Source: Nonomuraea solani (lineage in GTDB: Bacteria > Actinomycetota > Actinomycetes > Streptosporangiales > Streptosporangiaceae). Taken from it: a DNA stretch of 64,000 nt. Every line of letters begins with the position of its first letter. The stretch's first letter is position 1. Below are positions 1-9,027 of the stretch, in pieces. Below the pieces are notes generated by a model. That model worked only from the letters and a program-made list of their open reading frames with translations, was not told the DNA's origin and searched no databases. Both the position numbers and the translations under genes were made by a program. The stretch is taken from contig NZ_FNVT01000003.1 of the NCBI RefSeq assembly GCF_900108335.1, positions 787,563 through 851,562 on the forward strand, in the 5' to 3' direction.

Positions 1-1184
1 GTGGCGTAGGCCACGATGCTGCCGGTGGCGCTACCACGGCCGGGGCCGACCGCGATGCCGTTGTCGCGGGCGTATTTGCAGATGTCGGCCACCACGAGGA
101 AGTAGGAGGAGAAGCCCATCGGGCCGATGACCTTCATCTCGGTCTCGTAGCGCTCCAGCACCTCCTCGGGGATCGGGCTGCCGTAGCGCATCTCCAGGCC
201 GCGCTCGCACTCCTTGCGCAGCCAGGACTCCTGCGTCTCCCCCTCGGGCACGTCGGGGTAGTCGGGCATCCGGTCCACCTGGGCGAACACGTCGCCGTAG
301 TCGCCGATCATCTCGGCCACGAGCAGCGTGTTGTCGCACCCCTCCGGCAGCTCGGGGAACAGGGCGTACATCTCTTCGGCCGGCTTGAGGTAGTAGCCGG
401 AGCCGTTGAACCGGAACCGGTTCGGGTCGTCCTTGTTCTTGCCCACGCCGACGCACAGGAGGCTGTCGTGGGCGTCGGCCTGGTCTTCGGTGACGTAGTG
501 GGAGTCGTTGGTGACCAGCAGCGGGATGTTGAGCTGCTTGGACAGCCGCAGCAGGTCGGCCCGGACCTCCTGCTCGATGCTGATGCCGTGGTCCATCAGC
601 TCGAGGAAGTAGTTTTCCTTGCCGAAGATCTCCTGGTATTCGCCGGCGATCCGGACCGCCTCGTCGTACTGGCCGAGCCGGATCCGGGTCTGCACCGCGC
701 CGGACGGGCAGCCGGTCGTGGCCACGATGCCGGAGGCGTACTGCGAGACCAGGTCCTGGTCCATGCGCGGCTTGGAGTAGTAGCCCTCGAACGAGGCCAG
801 GGACGACAGCCGGAACAGGTTGCGCAGGCCGTCGGCGTCCTTGGCCCACATCGTCATATGGGTGAACCGGCCGCCGCCGGAGACGTCCTTGCCGCCCTCG
901 CCGTCCGCCACGCCGGTCTCGGCCCGCTGGCCCCAGAACACCGGTTTCTTCACGAACCGGTTCTCGGGCGCCACGTATGCCTCGATGCCGATGATCGGCT
1001 TGACCGGGGAGCCCGACGCGACCTTCTGGAACTCGTACGCACCGAACATGTTGCCGTGGTCGCTCATGGCGATCGCCGGCATCTCCAGCCGCTCGGCCTC
1101 CTTGAACAGCGGCTTCAGCTTCGCCGCGCCGTCAAGCATGCTGTATTCGGTGTGCACGTGCAGGTGCACGAAGGACTTGCTCAC
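1..1184 (-). CDS. dnaE: DNA polymerase III subunit alpha, N-terminal part (cut by window edge)
   Basis: Replicative polymerase alpha subunit. The visible part encodes the N-terminal PHP domain, opening with SKSFVHLHVHTEYSMLDGA; the HLHVHTEYS metal-binding motif is diagnostic of DnaE. Further in, conserved DnaE segments such as SDHGNMFG, TNDSHYV and VGPGRGSA are recognisable, the last running towards the palm domain just before the edge. The start is taken as GTG at 1184, preceded by GGGGA about five bases upstream. An in-frame ATG at 1223 would add 13 unlikely residues. The remaining two thirds of the gene lie outside the window. It follows the hydantoinase-type operon on the same strand with a 144-bp gap containing a strong inverted repeat. 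Confidence 0.95.
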   Translation of the reverse strand, partial: MSKSFVHLHVHTEYSMLDGAAKLKPLFKEAERLEMPAIAMSDHGNMFGAYEFQKVASGSPVKPIIGIEAYVAPENRFVKKPVFWGQRAETGVADGEGGKDVSGGGRFTHMTMWAKDADGLRNLFRLSSLASFEGYYSKPRMDQDLVSQYASGIVATTGCPSGAVQTRIRLGQYDEAVRIAGEYQEIFGKENYFLELMDHGISIEQEVRADLLRLSKQLNIPLLVTNDSHYVTEDQADAHDSLLCVGVGKNKDDPNRFRFNGSGYYLKPAEEMYALFPELPEGCDNTLLVAEMIGDYGDVFAQVDRMPDYPDVPEGETQESWLRKECERGLEMRYGSPIPEEVLERYETEMKVIGPMGFSSYFLVVADICKYARDNGIAVGPGRGSATGSIVAYA

Positions 1185-1216
1185 CCGGTCCCCTAACGTT
1201 CGCCCCGGCCAGACTT

Positions 1217-1246
1217 GCCCCATGAGCCTATTCCGTCTCATGGGGC
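1217..1246 (-). promoter_or_regulatory. Perfect inverted repeat in the dnaE leader region
   Basis: GCCCCATGAG at 1217-1226 and CTCATGGGGC at 1237-1246 form a perfect 10-bp stem with a 10-base loop. A wider outer repeat, TTGCCCC (1215-1221) and GGGGCAA (1251-1257), encloses most of it. It lies between the DUF917 stop and the dnaE start, both on the minus strand. It could be a terminator for the upstream operon (there is no T-run) or an operator/leader hairpin for dnaE. Confidence 0.45.
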
Positions 1247-1328
1247 TCTTGGGGCAATGCGCCCGCCGTACGGCACCTTGTTGCCGCCCTGTTGCCGACG
1301 CTCCGTACAAGATCGGCGACACGCGATA

Positions 1329-2438
1329 TCACCGCAGGTGAGAGGCGGTAAGTTCCTCCACCGGGGTGTAGGGCTCGGTCAGCCCGAAGCCCGCGGGCCC
1401 GAAGCAGTCCAGCGCCTCGGGGGTGCGCATGATCGCCGGGGTGCTGATCGCGTAAACCGTCAGCCGCTGGCCGAACGAGAGAGCTTCCGTGGTCACCGGC
1501 GAGCCGGTCTCGCTGTTCAGCGTGCAGATCAGGTCGGGGACGATCGCCGCCGGCCGGCCGTTGCGGCGGGCGACGAGGTGCTCGTTCTGGAAGGTGATCT
1601 CCATCACGTCGGCCGGGTCGTCCATCGCGGCCAGCCGGACTCCGCCCCGGGCGAAACCGTCCACGGTCCGCCGGTCGACGTCGATGACCTTGCCCCGGAA
1701 CAGCACCAGCCCGTGGCTGTAGATGGTGCCGGCCAGCATCGCCGTCAGCGCCTCGAACGGGTCGCGATGCCGCTCCCGCGCCGTCCTGAGCGTCTCGCCG
1801 ATCCGCCGCGCCAGCGTCAGCGTTCCCGGTACGGCGGTACGGCGCACCGTCGCGGCGTCCATCGGATAGTCGCAGATGTACGCCGACCCGCCCATTTGCA
1901 CCGTCATCGCCCGGGCGAGCCGCTCCATCCGCTTGTTGTCCACGGCGTCGATGATGCCCGCGTCGCCGTGGTCGGAGGCGATCGACATCGGCGAGCCGGG
2001 CACGCCCATGACGGCGAACGTCTCCATCTGCAGCTCGGGGAACGCGCGGCCCATCCCGTCGGCGTCCACGACGGGCAGGCCCGTCTCCGCGCCCAGCAGG
2101 AGCGGGATCATGGAGTTGAACCCGCCGCACTCGATCGGCATCGTCGCCGCCGCCCTGCGGCCCAGATGCGCCTCCAGCGTGCGCAGCGCGGTCGTGATGC
2201 CCTTGGGGCCGGGCAGTTTCTCCCAGAACACGGTCGGTGCCCCCATGAGCGCGCACGGCAGGACCAGCGCGTCGTCGGGCAGCTCGGCCACGTCGATGAC
2301 GCGTACCGTGCGGCCCGCGCGCAACTGCCGCTCCACGAGCAGCCGGCCCACGTACGGGTCGCCTCCGCCGCCTGTGCCCAGGACGGCCGCGCCCTCCGAG
2401 AGGTCGCGCAGGGCCGGCAGGGTCAGCTCTACGCCCAC
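1329..2438 (-). CDS. DUF917 / S-methyl-thiohydantoin desulfurase-like protein
   Basis: 369-residue protein of the DUF917 family, whose Pfam domains are now named for S-methyl-thiohydantoin desulfurase. It opens with LRDLSEGAAVLGTGGGGDPY, the glycine-rich start typical of the family, followed by IECGGFNSMIPLL and VVDADGMGRAFPELQM. It overlaps the hydantoinase/oxoprolinase gene upstream by 10 bp, so the two are very probably translationally coupled, and both follow an NCS1 permease. The family match and this pairing are established; the actual substrate here (a hydantoin, thiohydantoin or other cyclic amide) is inference. No HyuB partner is present in the window. Confidence 0.85.
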   Translation of the reverse strand: MGVELTLPALRDLSEGAAVLGTGGGGDPYVGRLLVERQLRAGRTVRVIDVAELPDDALVLPCALMGAPTVFWEKLPGPKGITTALRTLEAHLGRRAAATMPIECGGFNSMIPLLLGAETGLPVVDADGMGRAFPELQMETFAVMGVPGSPMSIASDHGDAGIIDAVDNKRMERLARAMTVQMGGSAYICDYPMDAATVRRTAVPGTLTLARRIGETLRTARERHRDPFEALTAMLAGTIYSHGLVLFRGKVIDVDRRTVDGFARGGVRLAAMDDPADVMEITFQNEHLVARRNGRPAAIVPDLICTLNSETGSPVTTEALSFGQRLTVYAISTPAIMRTPEALDCFGPAGFGLTEPYTPVEELTASHLR

Positions 2439-4006
2439 TGGTCGTCCTCTCCGTCGCGCCGGCCGGCGAGGTCGAGTTCGCCGACCGCTTTGACCCGGAC
2501 GCGTACGGCGTTGCCCGGCAGGTAGGCGACGTGCACCTCGTCCACTTCCTTCACCTCCACGGTGCCCGGGGCCGCCCCCGCGGCCGTCGCCCGCTCGATC
2601 GCCTCGGCCCGCGCCTCCTCCAGCACCGCTTCACGGGTACGGGAGGCGGTGATCGTCCACAGCCGGTCCACGTCGCCGCCGATCTGGCCGATCGCCGCGC
2701 CGATCGCGTTGGCCACCCCGTGGTGCTTGGGCCGGTGTACGGCCGACACGCCGGGCAACTCCGGAGGAATGAGCACGCTGCCGCCGCCCACCAGGACCAC
2801 CGGCAGCGGAGCGGCCGAGATCCGCATCCGATCCACCAGTTCGGCGACCTTCTGGACCATCCACTCGATGCCGCGGCCGACGAGATCGCGGTCCAGGTGC
2901 CGTACCAGGGACACGTCGCCGAAGTCGGCCAGGCCCGCGGCGACCGCCAGGTCCGACGCGGTCAGGACCTGTCCGCCGAACACCAGGGCTTCGCTGGTGA
3001 GCCGATAGCCGACCGAATCCGGGCCGACCTCCACGGGGTCGCGGGTGACGCGGCTGCCGCCTCCGAGGCCGAACGACAGCACGTCGGGCATCCGGAAGTT
3101 CACCCGGACCCCGCCGAACTCCACCTCACCGCCCGCCTGGCGCGGATAGCCGCCGGTCAGCACGCCCACGTCGGTGGTCGTGCCACCGATGTCCACGACG
3201 GCGCAGTCGAGATGGTCGGCGAGGAACGCCGCGCCCCGCATGCTGTTGGTCGGCCCGGAGGCGAACGTCCGGATCGGGTAGCGGCGGGTGAACTCGGCGT
3301 CCATGAGGGTGCCGTCGTTCTGGGAGAGATACAGCGGCGCCGTCACCCCGACCAGGCGCAGCGCGTCGGTGAACGCCGCCACGATGTCGTCGGCCAGGTC
3401 GCGCAGGCACGCGTTGACGATGGTGGCGTTCTCCCGTTCCAGCAGCCCGATCCTGCCGATCTGGTGGGAGAGGCTGATGTGCAGGCAGGGCAGCTCGGCC
3501 AGCAGGATCTCGGCCGCGGCCTCCTCCAGCTCGGCGTTGACCGGCGAGAACACCGAGGAGATGGCGACCGTGCCGATCTCCTGCGCCGCCAGCTCCCCCG
3601 CGACGCGTTTGAGCTCGTCGGGCCGCAGCGGGGCGATGGGGCGGCCGTCGAACTCGTGGCCGCCATGGCACAGGTGGATGCTCGGCCGCAGCGCTCCCAC
3701 CAGCCGCTCGGGCCAGTCGACCATCGGTGGCAACGCGGCCGTGGCGGGCAGCGCCAGCCGTACCACCGCCGTCCTGGCCAGGCCGCGGCCGGTCACCAGG
3801 GCGTTGGTGAAGTGGGTGGTGCCGATCATGACGCCGTGGACGGCCGAGCGGTCCACGCCGGACTCGGTCAGCAGTCGTTCGAGGGCGGCGACGATGCCGC
3901 CGGTCACGTCGAGGGTGGTGGCCGTCTTGACGGAGGCCAGGACCGTGGTCCCGTCCATCAAGACGGCGTCGGTATGGGTGCCGCCGACGTCAATCCCGAT
4001 CCGCAA
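2429..4006 (-). CDS. Hydantoinase/oxoprolinase family ATPase (HyuA-like, short form)
   Basis: 525 residues. It begins MRIGIDVGGTHTDAVLMDG, the phosphate-binding segment of the ASKHA-fold HyuA/oxoprolinase N-terminal domain, with a second segment VDIGGTTTDVGVLTGG near residue 270 and VVLVGGGSVLIPPEL near residue 400. Family members open cyclic amides with ATP hydrolysis. At 525 residues it is shorter than classical HyuA proteins of roughly 650-700 residues and corresponds to the variant usually found next to DUF917 genes. It overlaps the permease gene by 17 bp and the DUF917 gene by 10 bp, pointing to one transcript. A cytosolic ring-opening enzyme for the imported compound is the natural reading. 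Confidence 0.88.
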   Translation of the reverse strand: MRIGIDVGGTHTDAVLMDGTTVLASVKTATTLDVTGGIVAALERLLTESGVDRSAVHGVMIGTTHFTNALVTGRGLARTAVVRLALPATAALPPMVDWPERLVGALRPSIHLCHGGHEFDGRPIAPLRPDELKRVAGELAAQEIGTVAISSVFSPVNAELEEAAAEILLAELPCLHISLSHQIGRIGLLERENATIVNACLRDLADDIVAAFTDALRLVGVTAPLYLSQNDGTLMDAEFTRRYPIRTFASGPTNSMRGAAFLADHLDCAVVDIGGTTTDVGVLTGGYPRQAGGEVEFGGVRVNFRMPDVLSFGLGGGSRVTRDPVEVGPDSVGYRLTSEALVFGGQVLTASDLAVAAGLADFGDVSLVRHLDRDLVGRGIEWMVQKVAELVDRMRISAAPLPVVLVGGGSVLIPPELPGVSAVHRPKHHGVANAIGAAIGQIGGDVDRLWTITASRTREAVLEEARAEAIERATAAGAAPGTVEVKEVDEVHVAYLPGNAVRVRVKAVGELDLAGRRDGEDDQWA

Positions 4007-5327
4007 GGAGACTCCGTTGGGTGGATCCGGTCAAGCCGAGCCTGCCCGCGATCGCGTACAGGATGAAAGCCGCCAGCAGCGCGTTCAGCGCGGGAATCCC
4101 CACGGTGACGTAGTGGCCGACCGCCGCGGCCACCAGCCAGATCACCAGCGCGGCCGGAACCCATCCGGGAGCGGAGGCCGGCAGAGCGCCGGATTCCCGC
4201 GACTCGTCCAGGACCGGGCGCCAGGTACGCACCACGTAGTACTCGGCCACCATGATCCCGGCGATCGGCGGGATCATGACCCCGAGCAGGATGAGGAAGT
4301 CCACCAGGTGGTCGGCGATGCCCAGGGCGGCCAGCGCGGTGCCGACGACGCCCAGGACGATCGTGACCACGGCGCGGCGGGCCTTGATGGCGAACGCGGT
4401 GTGCAGCGCGCTCGTGACGCCGAGCGAGGCGGCGTACAGGTTCCAGTCGTTGGTCTTGGTCGTGGCCGCGACCAGCACGATGGTGCCGACGACGCCGGAG
4501 GTCGTGGTGACGATGGCCACCACGTCGCCGGTCCGCAGCGCGTGCGCCAGGAGCACGCCGACGAGCGCGAGCACGTACTCGCCGAGGGTGATGCCGATGA
4601 TGGTCTGCTTCACGACGTCGGCCGCGGATTTGTTGAAGCGGCACATGTCGGGGCTGATCACGGCGCCCACGATGAACCCGCCGGCGACCAGGGTGGCGCC
4701 CTGGGCCAGGCTCAGCGCCGGACCGGGCGGAGCCGAGGCGATCAGCTCGCCGAGCGGCTGCTTGCCGAGCTCGACCACGACCGCCCACCCGGCCAGCGCC
4801 AGGAACGCCGGCACGGTGATCCACGCCGTCCAGGCCATCCCCAGGAACCCCGGAACCACGATGGCCGTGATCGCCAGCCCGCCGACGATCGCCCACACCC
4901 AGGCCGGCCCTCCGAGCAGGGAGGCCATGCCCTGGCCGAGCACCGCGGACTGGACCCCGAACCAGCCGAGCAGGCACACGGCGATGACGATGCCGACCAG
5001 CCCGGACCCGTGCCGCCCGAACCCGCTCCAGCGGGCCAGCACGGTGGTGGACAACCCTTCCCGCATGCCGGCGATGCCGATCGCGATCGCGACGATCTCC
5101 AGGATGACGGCCCCGAGCGTCACGGCCAGAACGGCCTGCCAGAACGTCATGCCCATGCCGAGAGTCGCACCTAGAAGGAACTGGGACAAAGCGCTGAGGA
5201 GACCGAACCGCTGAATGGCCACGGTCGTCCAGCCGTAGCGGGCACCGGCCGGAACGCGCTCAAGGGCGTAATCTTCGCGAGCCAACCCTTCGCCTGCCGC
5301 GCTCGGCGGCGACGCTGTCGAGGTCAT
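3990..5327 (-). CDS. NCS1-type purine/cytosine/hydantoin permease
   Basis: 445-residue integral membrane protein with about 12 hydrophobic segments. Features of the nucleobase-cation-symport-1 (CodB/Mhp1) family include FLLGATLGMGMTFWQAVLAV after a short cytosolic N-terminus and a D-M-C-R-F-N-K segment (ISPDMCRFNKSAADV) near residue 230. These proteins import cytosine, purines, allantoin or hydantoins with a cation. It is the first gene of a three-gene overlapping operon with hydantoinase/oxoprolinase and DUF917 enzymes, favouring a hydantoin-like or related cyclic ureide as substrate; sequence alone cannot decide which. Confidence 0.88.
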   Translation of the reverse strand: MTSTASPPSAAGEGLAREDYALERVPAGARYGWTTVAIQRFGLLSALSQFLLGATLGMGMTFWQAVLAVTLGAVILEIVAIAIGIAGMREGLSTTVLARWSGFGRHGSGLVGIVIAVCLLGWFGVQSAVLGQGMASLLGGPAWVWAIVGGLAITAIVVPGFLGMAWTAWITVPAFLALAGWAVVVELGKQPLGELIASAPPGPALSLAQGATLVAGGFIVGAVISPDMCRFNKSAADVVKQTIIGITLGEYVLALVGVLLAHALRTGDVVAIVTTTSGVVGTIVLVAATTKTNDWNLYAASLGVTSALHTAFAIKARRAVVTIVLGVVGTALAALGIADHLVDFLILLGVMIPPIAGIMVAEYYVVRTWRPVLDESRESGALPASAPGWVPAALVIWLVAAAVGHYVTVGIPALNALLAAFILYAIAGRLGLTGSTQRSLLADRD

Positions 5328-5536
5328 AGACGCATCTATCCCTTCGAGTCAGTGCATGGAAGAGACGTTAAAACGAACACGCACTCGACGGAAGGGGTGA
5401 TCCACCAACCCGGCAGTCCGGCCCTGCACGTACAGGGAAAACGGTCCGCGGGACGAACCGGCGCACTCTCACTTCAGTCCATGGCTCAGTCGTCCCACGA
5501 TCAGGCGCGGGCAACCTTCGCCCCATCTCACGCGTA

Positions 5537-5563
5537 GATCAGTGCGAAATCGCACGACTGATC
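5537..5563. promoter_or_regulatory. Inverted repeat upstream of the S8 protease gene
   Basis: GATCAGTGCGA (5537-5547) and TCGCACGACTGATC (5550-5563) form an imperfect hairpin about 25 bases before the protease start. The 260-bp gap between the divergent permease and protease genes otherwise shows no convincing gene; a 61-codon frame at 5352-5537 has no recognisable content. The repeat may be an operator or an RNA hairpin in the leader. Confidence 0.3.
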
Positions 5564-5587
5564 CCTCGCCGACGAGAGGCATGCCCA

Positions 5588-8500
5588 TTGAAGCCGGTCA
5601 TCAGTGCCTTACTCCTGCTGGTACTCCCAGCACCCACGCTCGACACCACCACCAGCGCGGCGAAACCGGTCGAAGGCCGGGCGGGGGCCGTCACGCTGAT
5701 CACCGGGGACGAGGTCCGCCTGGTCGAGGGCGGACACGTCATCGAGCGAGGCCCGGGTCGCGAGGACGTCACCTTCGCCGTCGACCAGGCCGGCGACAGG
5801 CTTCGGGTGGTGCCCAGCGACGCCGCGCCGCTCCTCGCGTCCGGCCGGCTCGACGACCGGCTGTTCAAGGTGACGAACCTCCTGGACTTCGGCTACGACC
5901 GTCAGGAACCCCTCCCGCTGATCATTTCCCACGACGGCCCCACGGCCAGGAGCGGCGTACGCGACCGGATGTCCACCGCCGGCGCCCGCGTCGTACGTGA
6001 GCTGCCCAGCATCGACGCCCTCGCCGTCCAGGCGGAAGGGAAGGACCGCGGCAAATTCTGGGCCGAGCTCACCGGGCGCGGTCTGAAGGCCACGGGCGTG
6101 AAGAAGATCTGGCTGGACGGCCGGATGAGGCCCACGCTCGACAGAAGCGTGCCCCAGATCGGCGCACCGGCCGCATGGGCGCGCGGGCTCACCGGTACGG
6201 AAGTGAAGGTCGGCGTGGTGGACACCGGCGTGGACGCCACCCACCCCGACCTCGCCGGACGGATCGCCGGACAGCGTAACTTCACCTCAGATCCGGAGGA
6301 GAACGACGTCGTCGGCCATGGCACCCACGTGGCCTCGACCATCGTCGGCGGCGGCGAGGCCTCCGGCGGGCGGAACCGCGGCGTCGCGTACGGCGCGACG
6401 GTGCTCAGCGCGAAGGTGTGCGGGGAGTCCTGCCCGGAATCCGCGATCATCGCGGGCATGTAGTGGACCGCCGAGCAGGGCGCGAAGGTGGTGAACATGA
6501 GCCTGGGCGGAGGGGACGACCCCGGGCTCGACCCCGTGGAGCAGGCGTTGGAGAACCTGACCGCCCAGCACGGCACCCTGTTCGTGGTGTCGGCGGGCAA
6601 CGCGGGAAGGCAGCGTACGATCGGCAGCCCGGGAAGCGCCGACTCCGCGCTGACCGTCGGCGCGGTGGACAGGAACGAGCGGCTCGCCCCGTTCTCCAGC
6701 CAAGGGCCGCGCATAGGAGACCACGCGCTCAAACCCGACATCACCGCTCCAGGCGTCGGCATCGTGGCCGCGCGGAGCACGCACGCGCATGAAGGGGAGG
6801 GCTCCTACCTCTCCCAGTCGGGCACGTCGATGGCGGCGCCGCACGTCGCGGGCGCGGCGGCGATCGTGGCCGCTCAGCACCCGGGCTGGACTCCGGCCCG
6901 GCTCAAGGCCGCGCTGATGGCCTCGGCCCGGCCAGGGACGATCGGCGTGTACGGCCAGGGCGCGGGCCGCGTGGACGTCGACCGGGCCACCACCCAGCTC
7001 ATCACGGCGAACCCGCCCGGCCTGGGCTTCGGACACCAGCGCTGGCCGCACACCGACGACGAGCCGATCACCAGGACGCTGACCTACACCAACACCGGCC
7101 CGGCACCGGTCACCCTCGACTTCTCGGTACGTGCCCTCGACGGTGGGGGCCGGCCCCTCGACGCGGCGCTGTTCAGCGTGACCCCCGGCTCCGTCACCGT
7201 TCCCGCCGTCGGCAGCGCCGAGGTGTCGGTGACCGCCGACACGCGAGCGGACCTCCCGGACGGCCCGCTCGGCGGGTATCTCACGGCGACCGGCGGCGGC
7301 ACCGAGGTCATTACGCCGCTCGGCGTGGACAAGGAGGTGGAGAGCCACGACCTCACGCTCAACCAGACCGGCCGCGACGGCCGGCCCGCGACGAGCATCA
7401 GGACGGTGCTGCATCGCCTGGACGGCGGCTCCGAGGACATGATCGTGCTCATGGGCCAGCAGGCCACGACCACGCTCCACCTGCCCAGAGGCACCTGGTC
7501 CATCAGCACGACCTTCCTGGGCACGACCGGAACCCTCCTCACGCACCCCGGGCTGGAGTTGACCGCCCCGCGTACGCTCGACCTCGACGCCAGGCTCGGC
7601 ATGCCCCTGTCGATCACCCCACCCGATCCGACGGTCAAGCAGGTCAACGCCCAGGTCGGCTACCGCGGACGGCTGGCCGACGGCACGTTCTTCGCGAGCC
7701 TGGTCACCAGACCCTCGTTCGAGACCCTCTACGGCGCACAACTCGGCGGCGACCAGACCTACCCCCATGCCCTGAGCAAGGTGTCAGGCAGCTGGGCCGG
7801 TGGCACGGACGACAGTCCCTATGCCTACCATCTGGGTTACTTCACCCCCGGCCGGATGGTCACCGGCTTCCAGCGAAAGGTGACGCAGCAGGAGCTGGCG
7901 ACGGTCAAGGTGGACAACGCTCAGCAGTTCGCGGGCACGACGGGCACCACGGCCACCGGTCCGCAACCACGGGACGGCGATTTCGCGCACTCGTACGCCG
8001 GCAACGGCATCGCGCTGCCCTCCGTCCAGACCGAGTACGTCAACACCGACGGCGGGATCCGGTGGAAGCGCTGGTTCCACGAGACCGGCGCGGAGGGCGA
8101 CGAGGTCCAGAGCGTCAATGGCCGGCCGACCACCTATCAGCGCGGCCGCACGCATACGGAAGAGTGGAACCGTGGCGTGTTCGCCCCCGCCTACGAGGCG
8201 GCGGGCGTGAAGGGCGAGGGGATCACCAGGAGCGTCGACCGGATCTTCGTGCACTTCGACTTCTACCACGGTGACGGGCAGGGGCGCCCGGGCTCTTCCT
8301 CGGCGCCACGGCAACGCTCGGCGCTCTATCGCGACGGGGCGCTGGTGGCGAAGGGGACAGGGGTGGGCGCCCAGGTGTTCACCGTCCCGCCCGAGGCGGC
8401 GACCTACCGGGTGGAGACCGAGGCCGAGCGGGACGAACCCTTCACCTCCACCCGGATCCTCACCGCATGGACGTTCAGGTCCGAGCAGGCGCCAGACGCC

Positions 8501-8824
8501 GTACGGCTCCCGGCCGCGACGATCAGCTTCGCGCCCGCGCTGGACAACCGGAACATCGCCCGTGGCGGCGTGCCGTTCACGGTGCCCGTCACCGTGTGGC
8601 CGGCATCGGGCTCCGAGGGCCACCGGCTGAAGGACCTGACGGTGGAGGCGTCCACCGACGACGGAGCGACCTAGAGCACCCCCAAGCTGGTCAGGACGCC
8701 GGCGGGCGGTGTGCTGTTCCTGCGGAACCCGGCCACCGGCCACGTGTCCTTGCGCGCCAAGGCCACCGACGCCTCCGGCAACATCGTCGAACAGACGATC
8801 ATTCGCGCCTACCGTACGGCGTAA
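5588..8824 (+). pseudogene. Secreted S8 (subtilisin-like) serine protease, interrupted by two in-frame TAG codons
   Basis: One open frame of 1,079 codons if two TAG codons are ignored: TAG at 6461-6463 (codon 292) and TAG at 8672-8674 (codon 1029); the natural TAA is at 8822-8824. Start is TTG at 5588 after AGAGG. A signal peptide (MKPVISALLLLVLPAP) precedes the AVTLITGDEV segment typical of large actinobacterial S8 proteases. The triad is intact in sequence: Asp212 in VGVVDTGVDATHPD, His246 in GHGTHVAS, Ser near codon 414 in SGTSMAAPHVAG. The first TAG separates Asp/His from Ser, so a terminated product is inactive. The frame is kept throughout and the 50 codons after the second TAG still read as a typical C-terminus (VSLRAKATDASGN, EQTIIRAYRTA). 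This looks like recent nonsense decay; readthrough is the alternative. Confidence 0.85.
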
Positions 8825-8841
8825 GCAGGACCCCACAACAA

Positions 8842-8889
8842 AAAACCGCCTCTGATCTGCCGGAAAATCAGCAGCTCAGAGGCGGTTTT
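8842..8889. terminator. Terminator between the protease and fic genes
   Basis: AAAACCGCCTCTGA (8842-8855) pairs with TCAGAGGCGGTTTT (8876-8889): a perfect 14-bp stem with A and T runs at its ends, so it can act in both directions. The protease gene on the plus strand and the fic gene on the minus strand converge here. Confidence 0.85.
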
Positions 8890-9027
8890 CACAGTGGACC
8901 TGCTTACCACTCACTCGAACACCCCACCGCGGGTGGCAGCTCTGTGCGATGTTCTCAACCCGGCTTGATGGAACGCGCCGTCGTCCCGCCCCAGCAGGCC
9001 CGTGCCTCGACGGTGGCCTAAGATCAA

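Noticed and set aside
5352..5537. 61-codon plus-strand frame upstream of the protease
   Set aside because: No ribosome site, no recognisable content, and it lies in the promoter region of two divergent genes.
5588..8824. General reassignment of TAG to an amino acid
   Set aside because: Several intact genes here end at TAG (17639, 31348, 63433), and prfB looks normal; only the protease carries internal TAGs.
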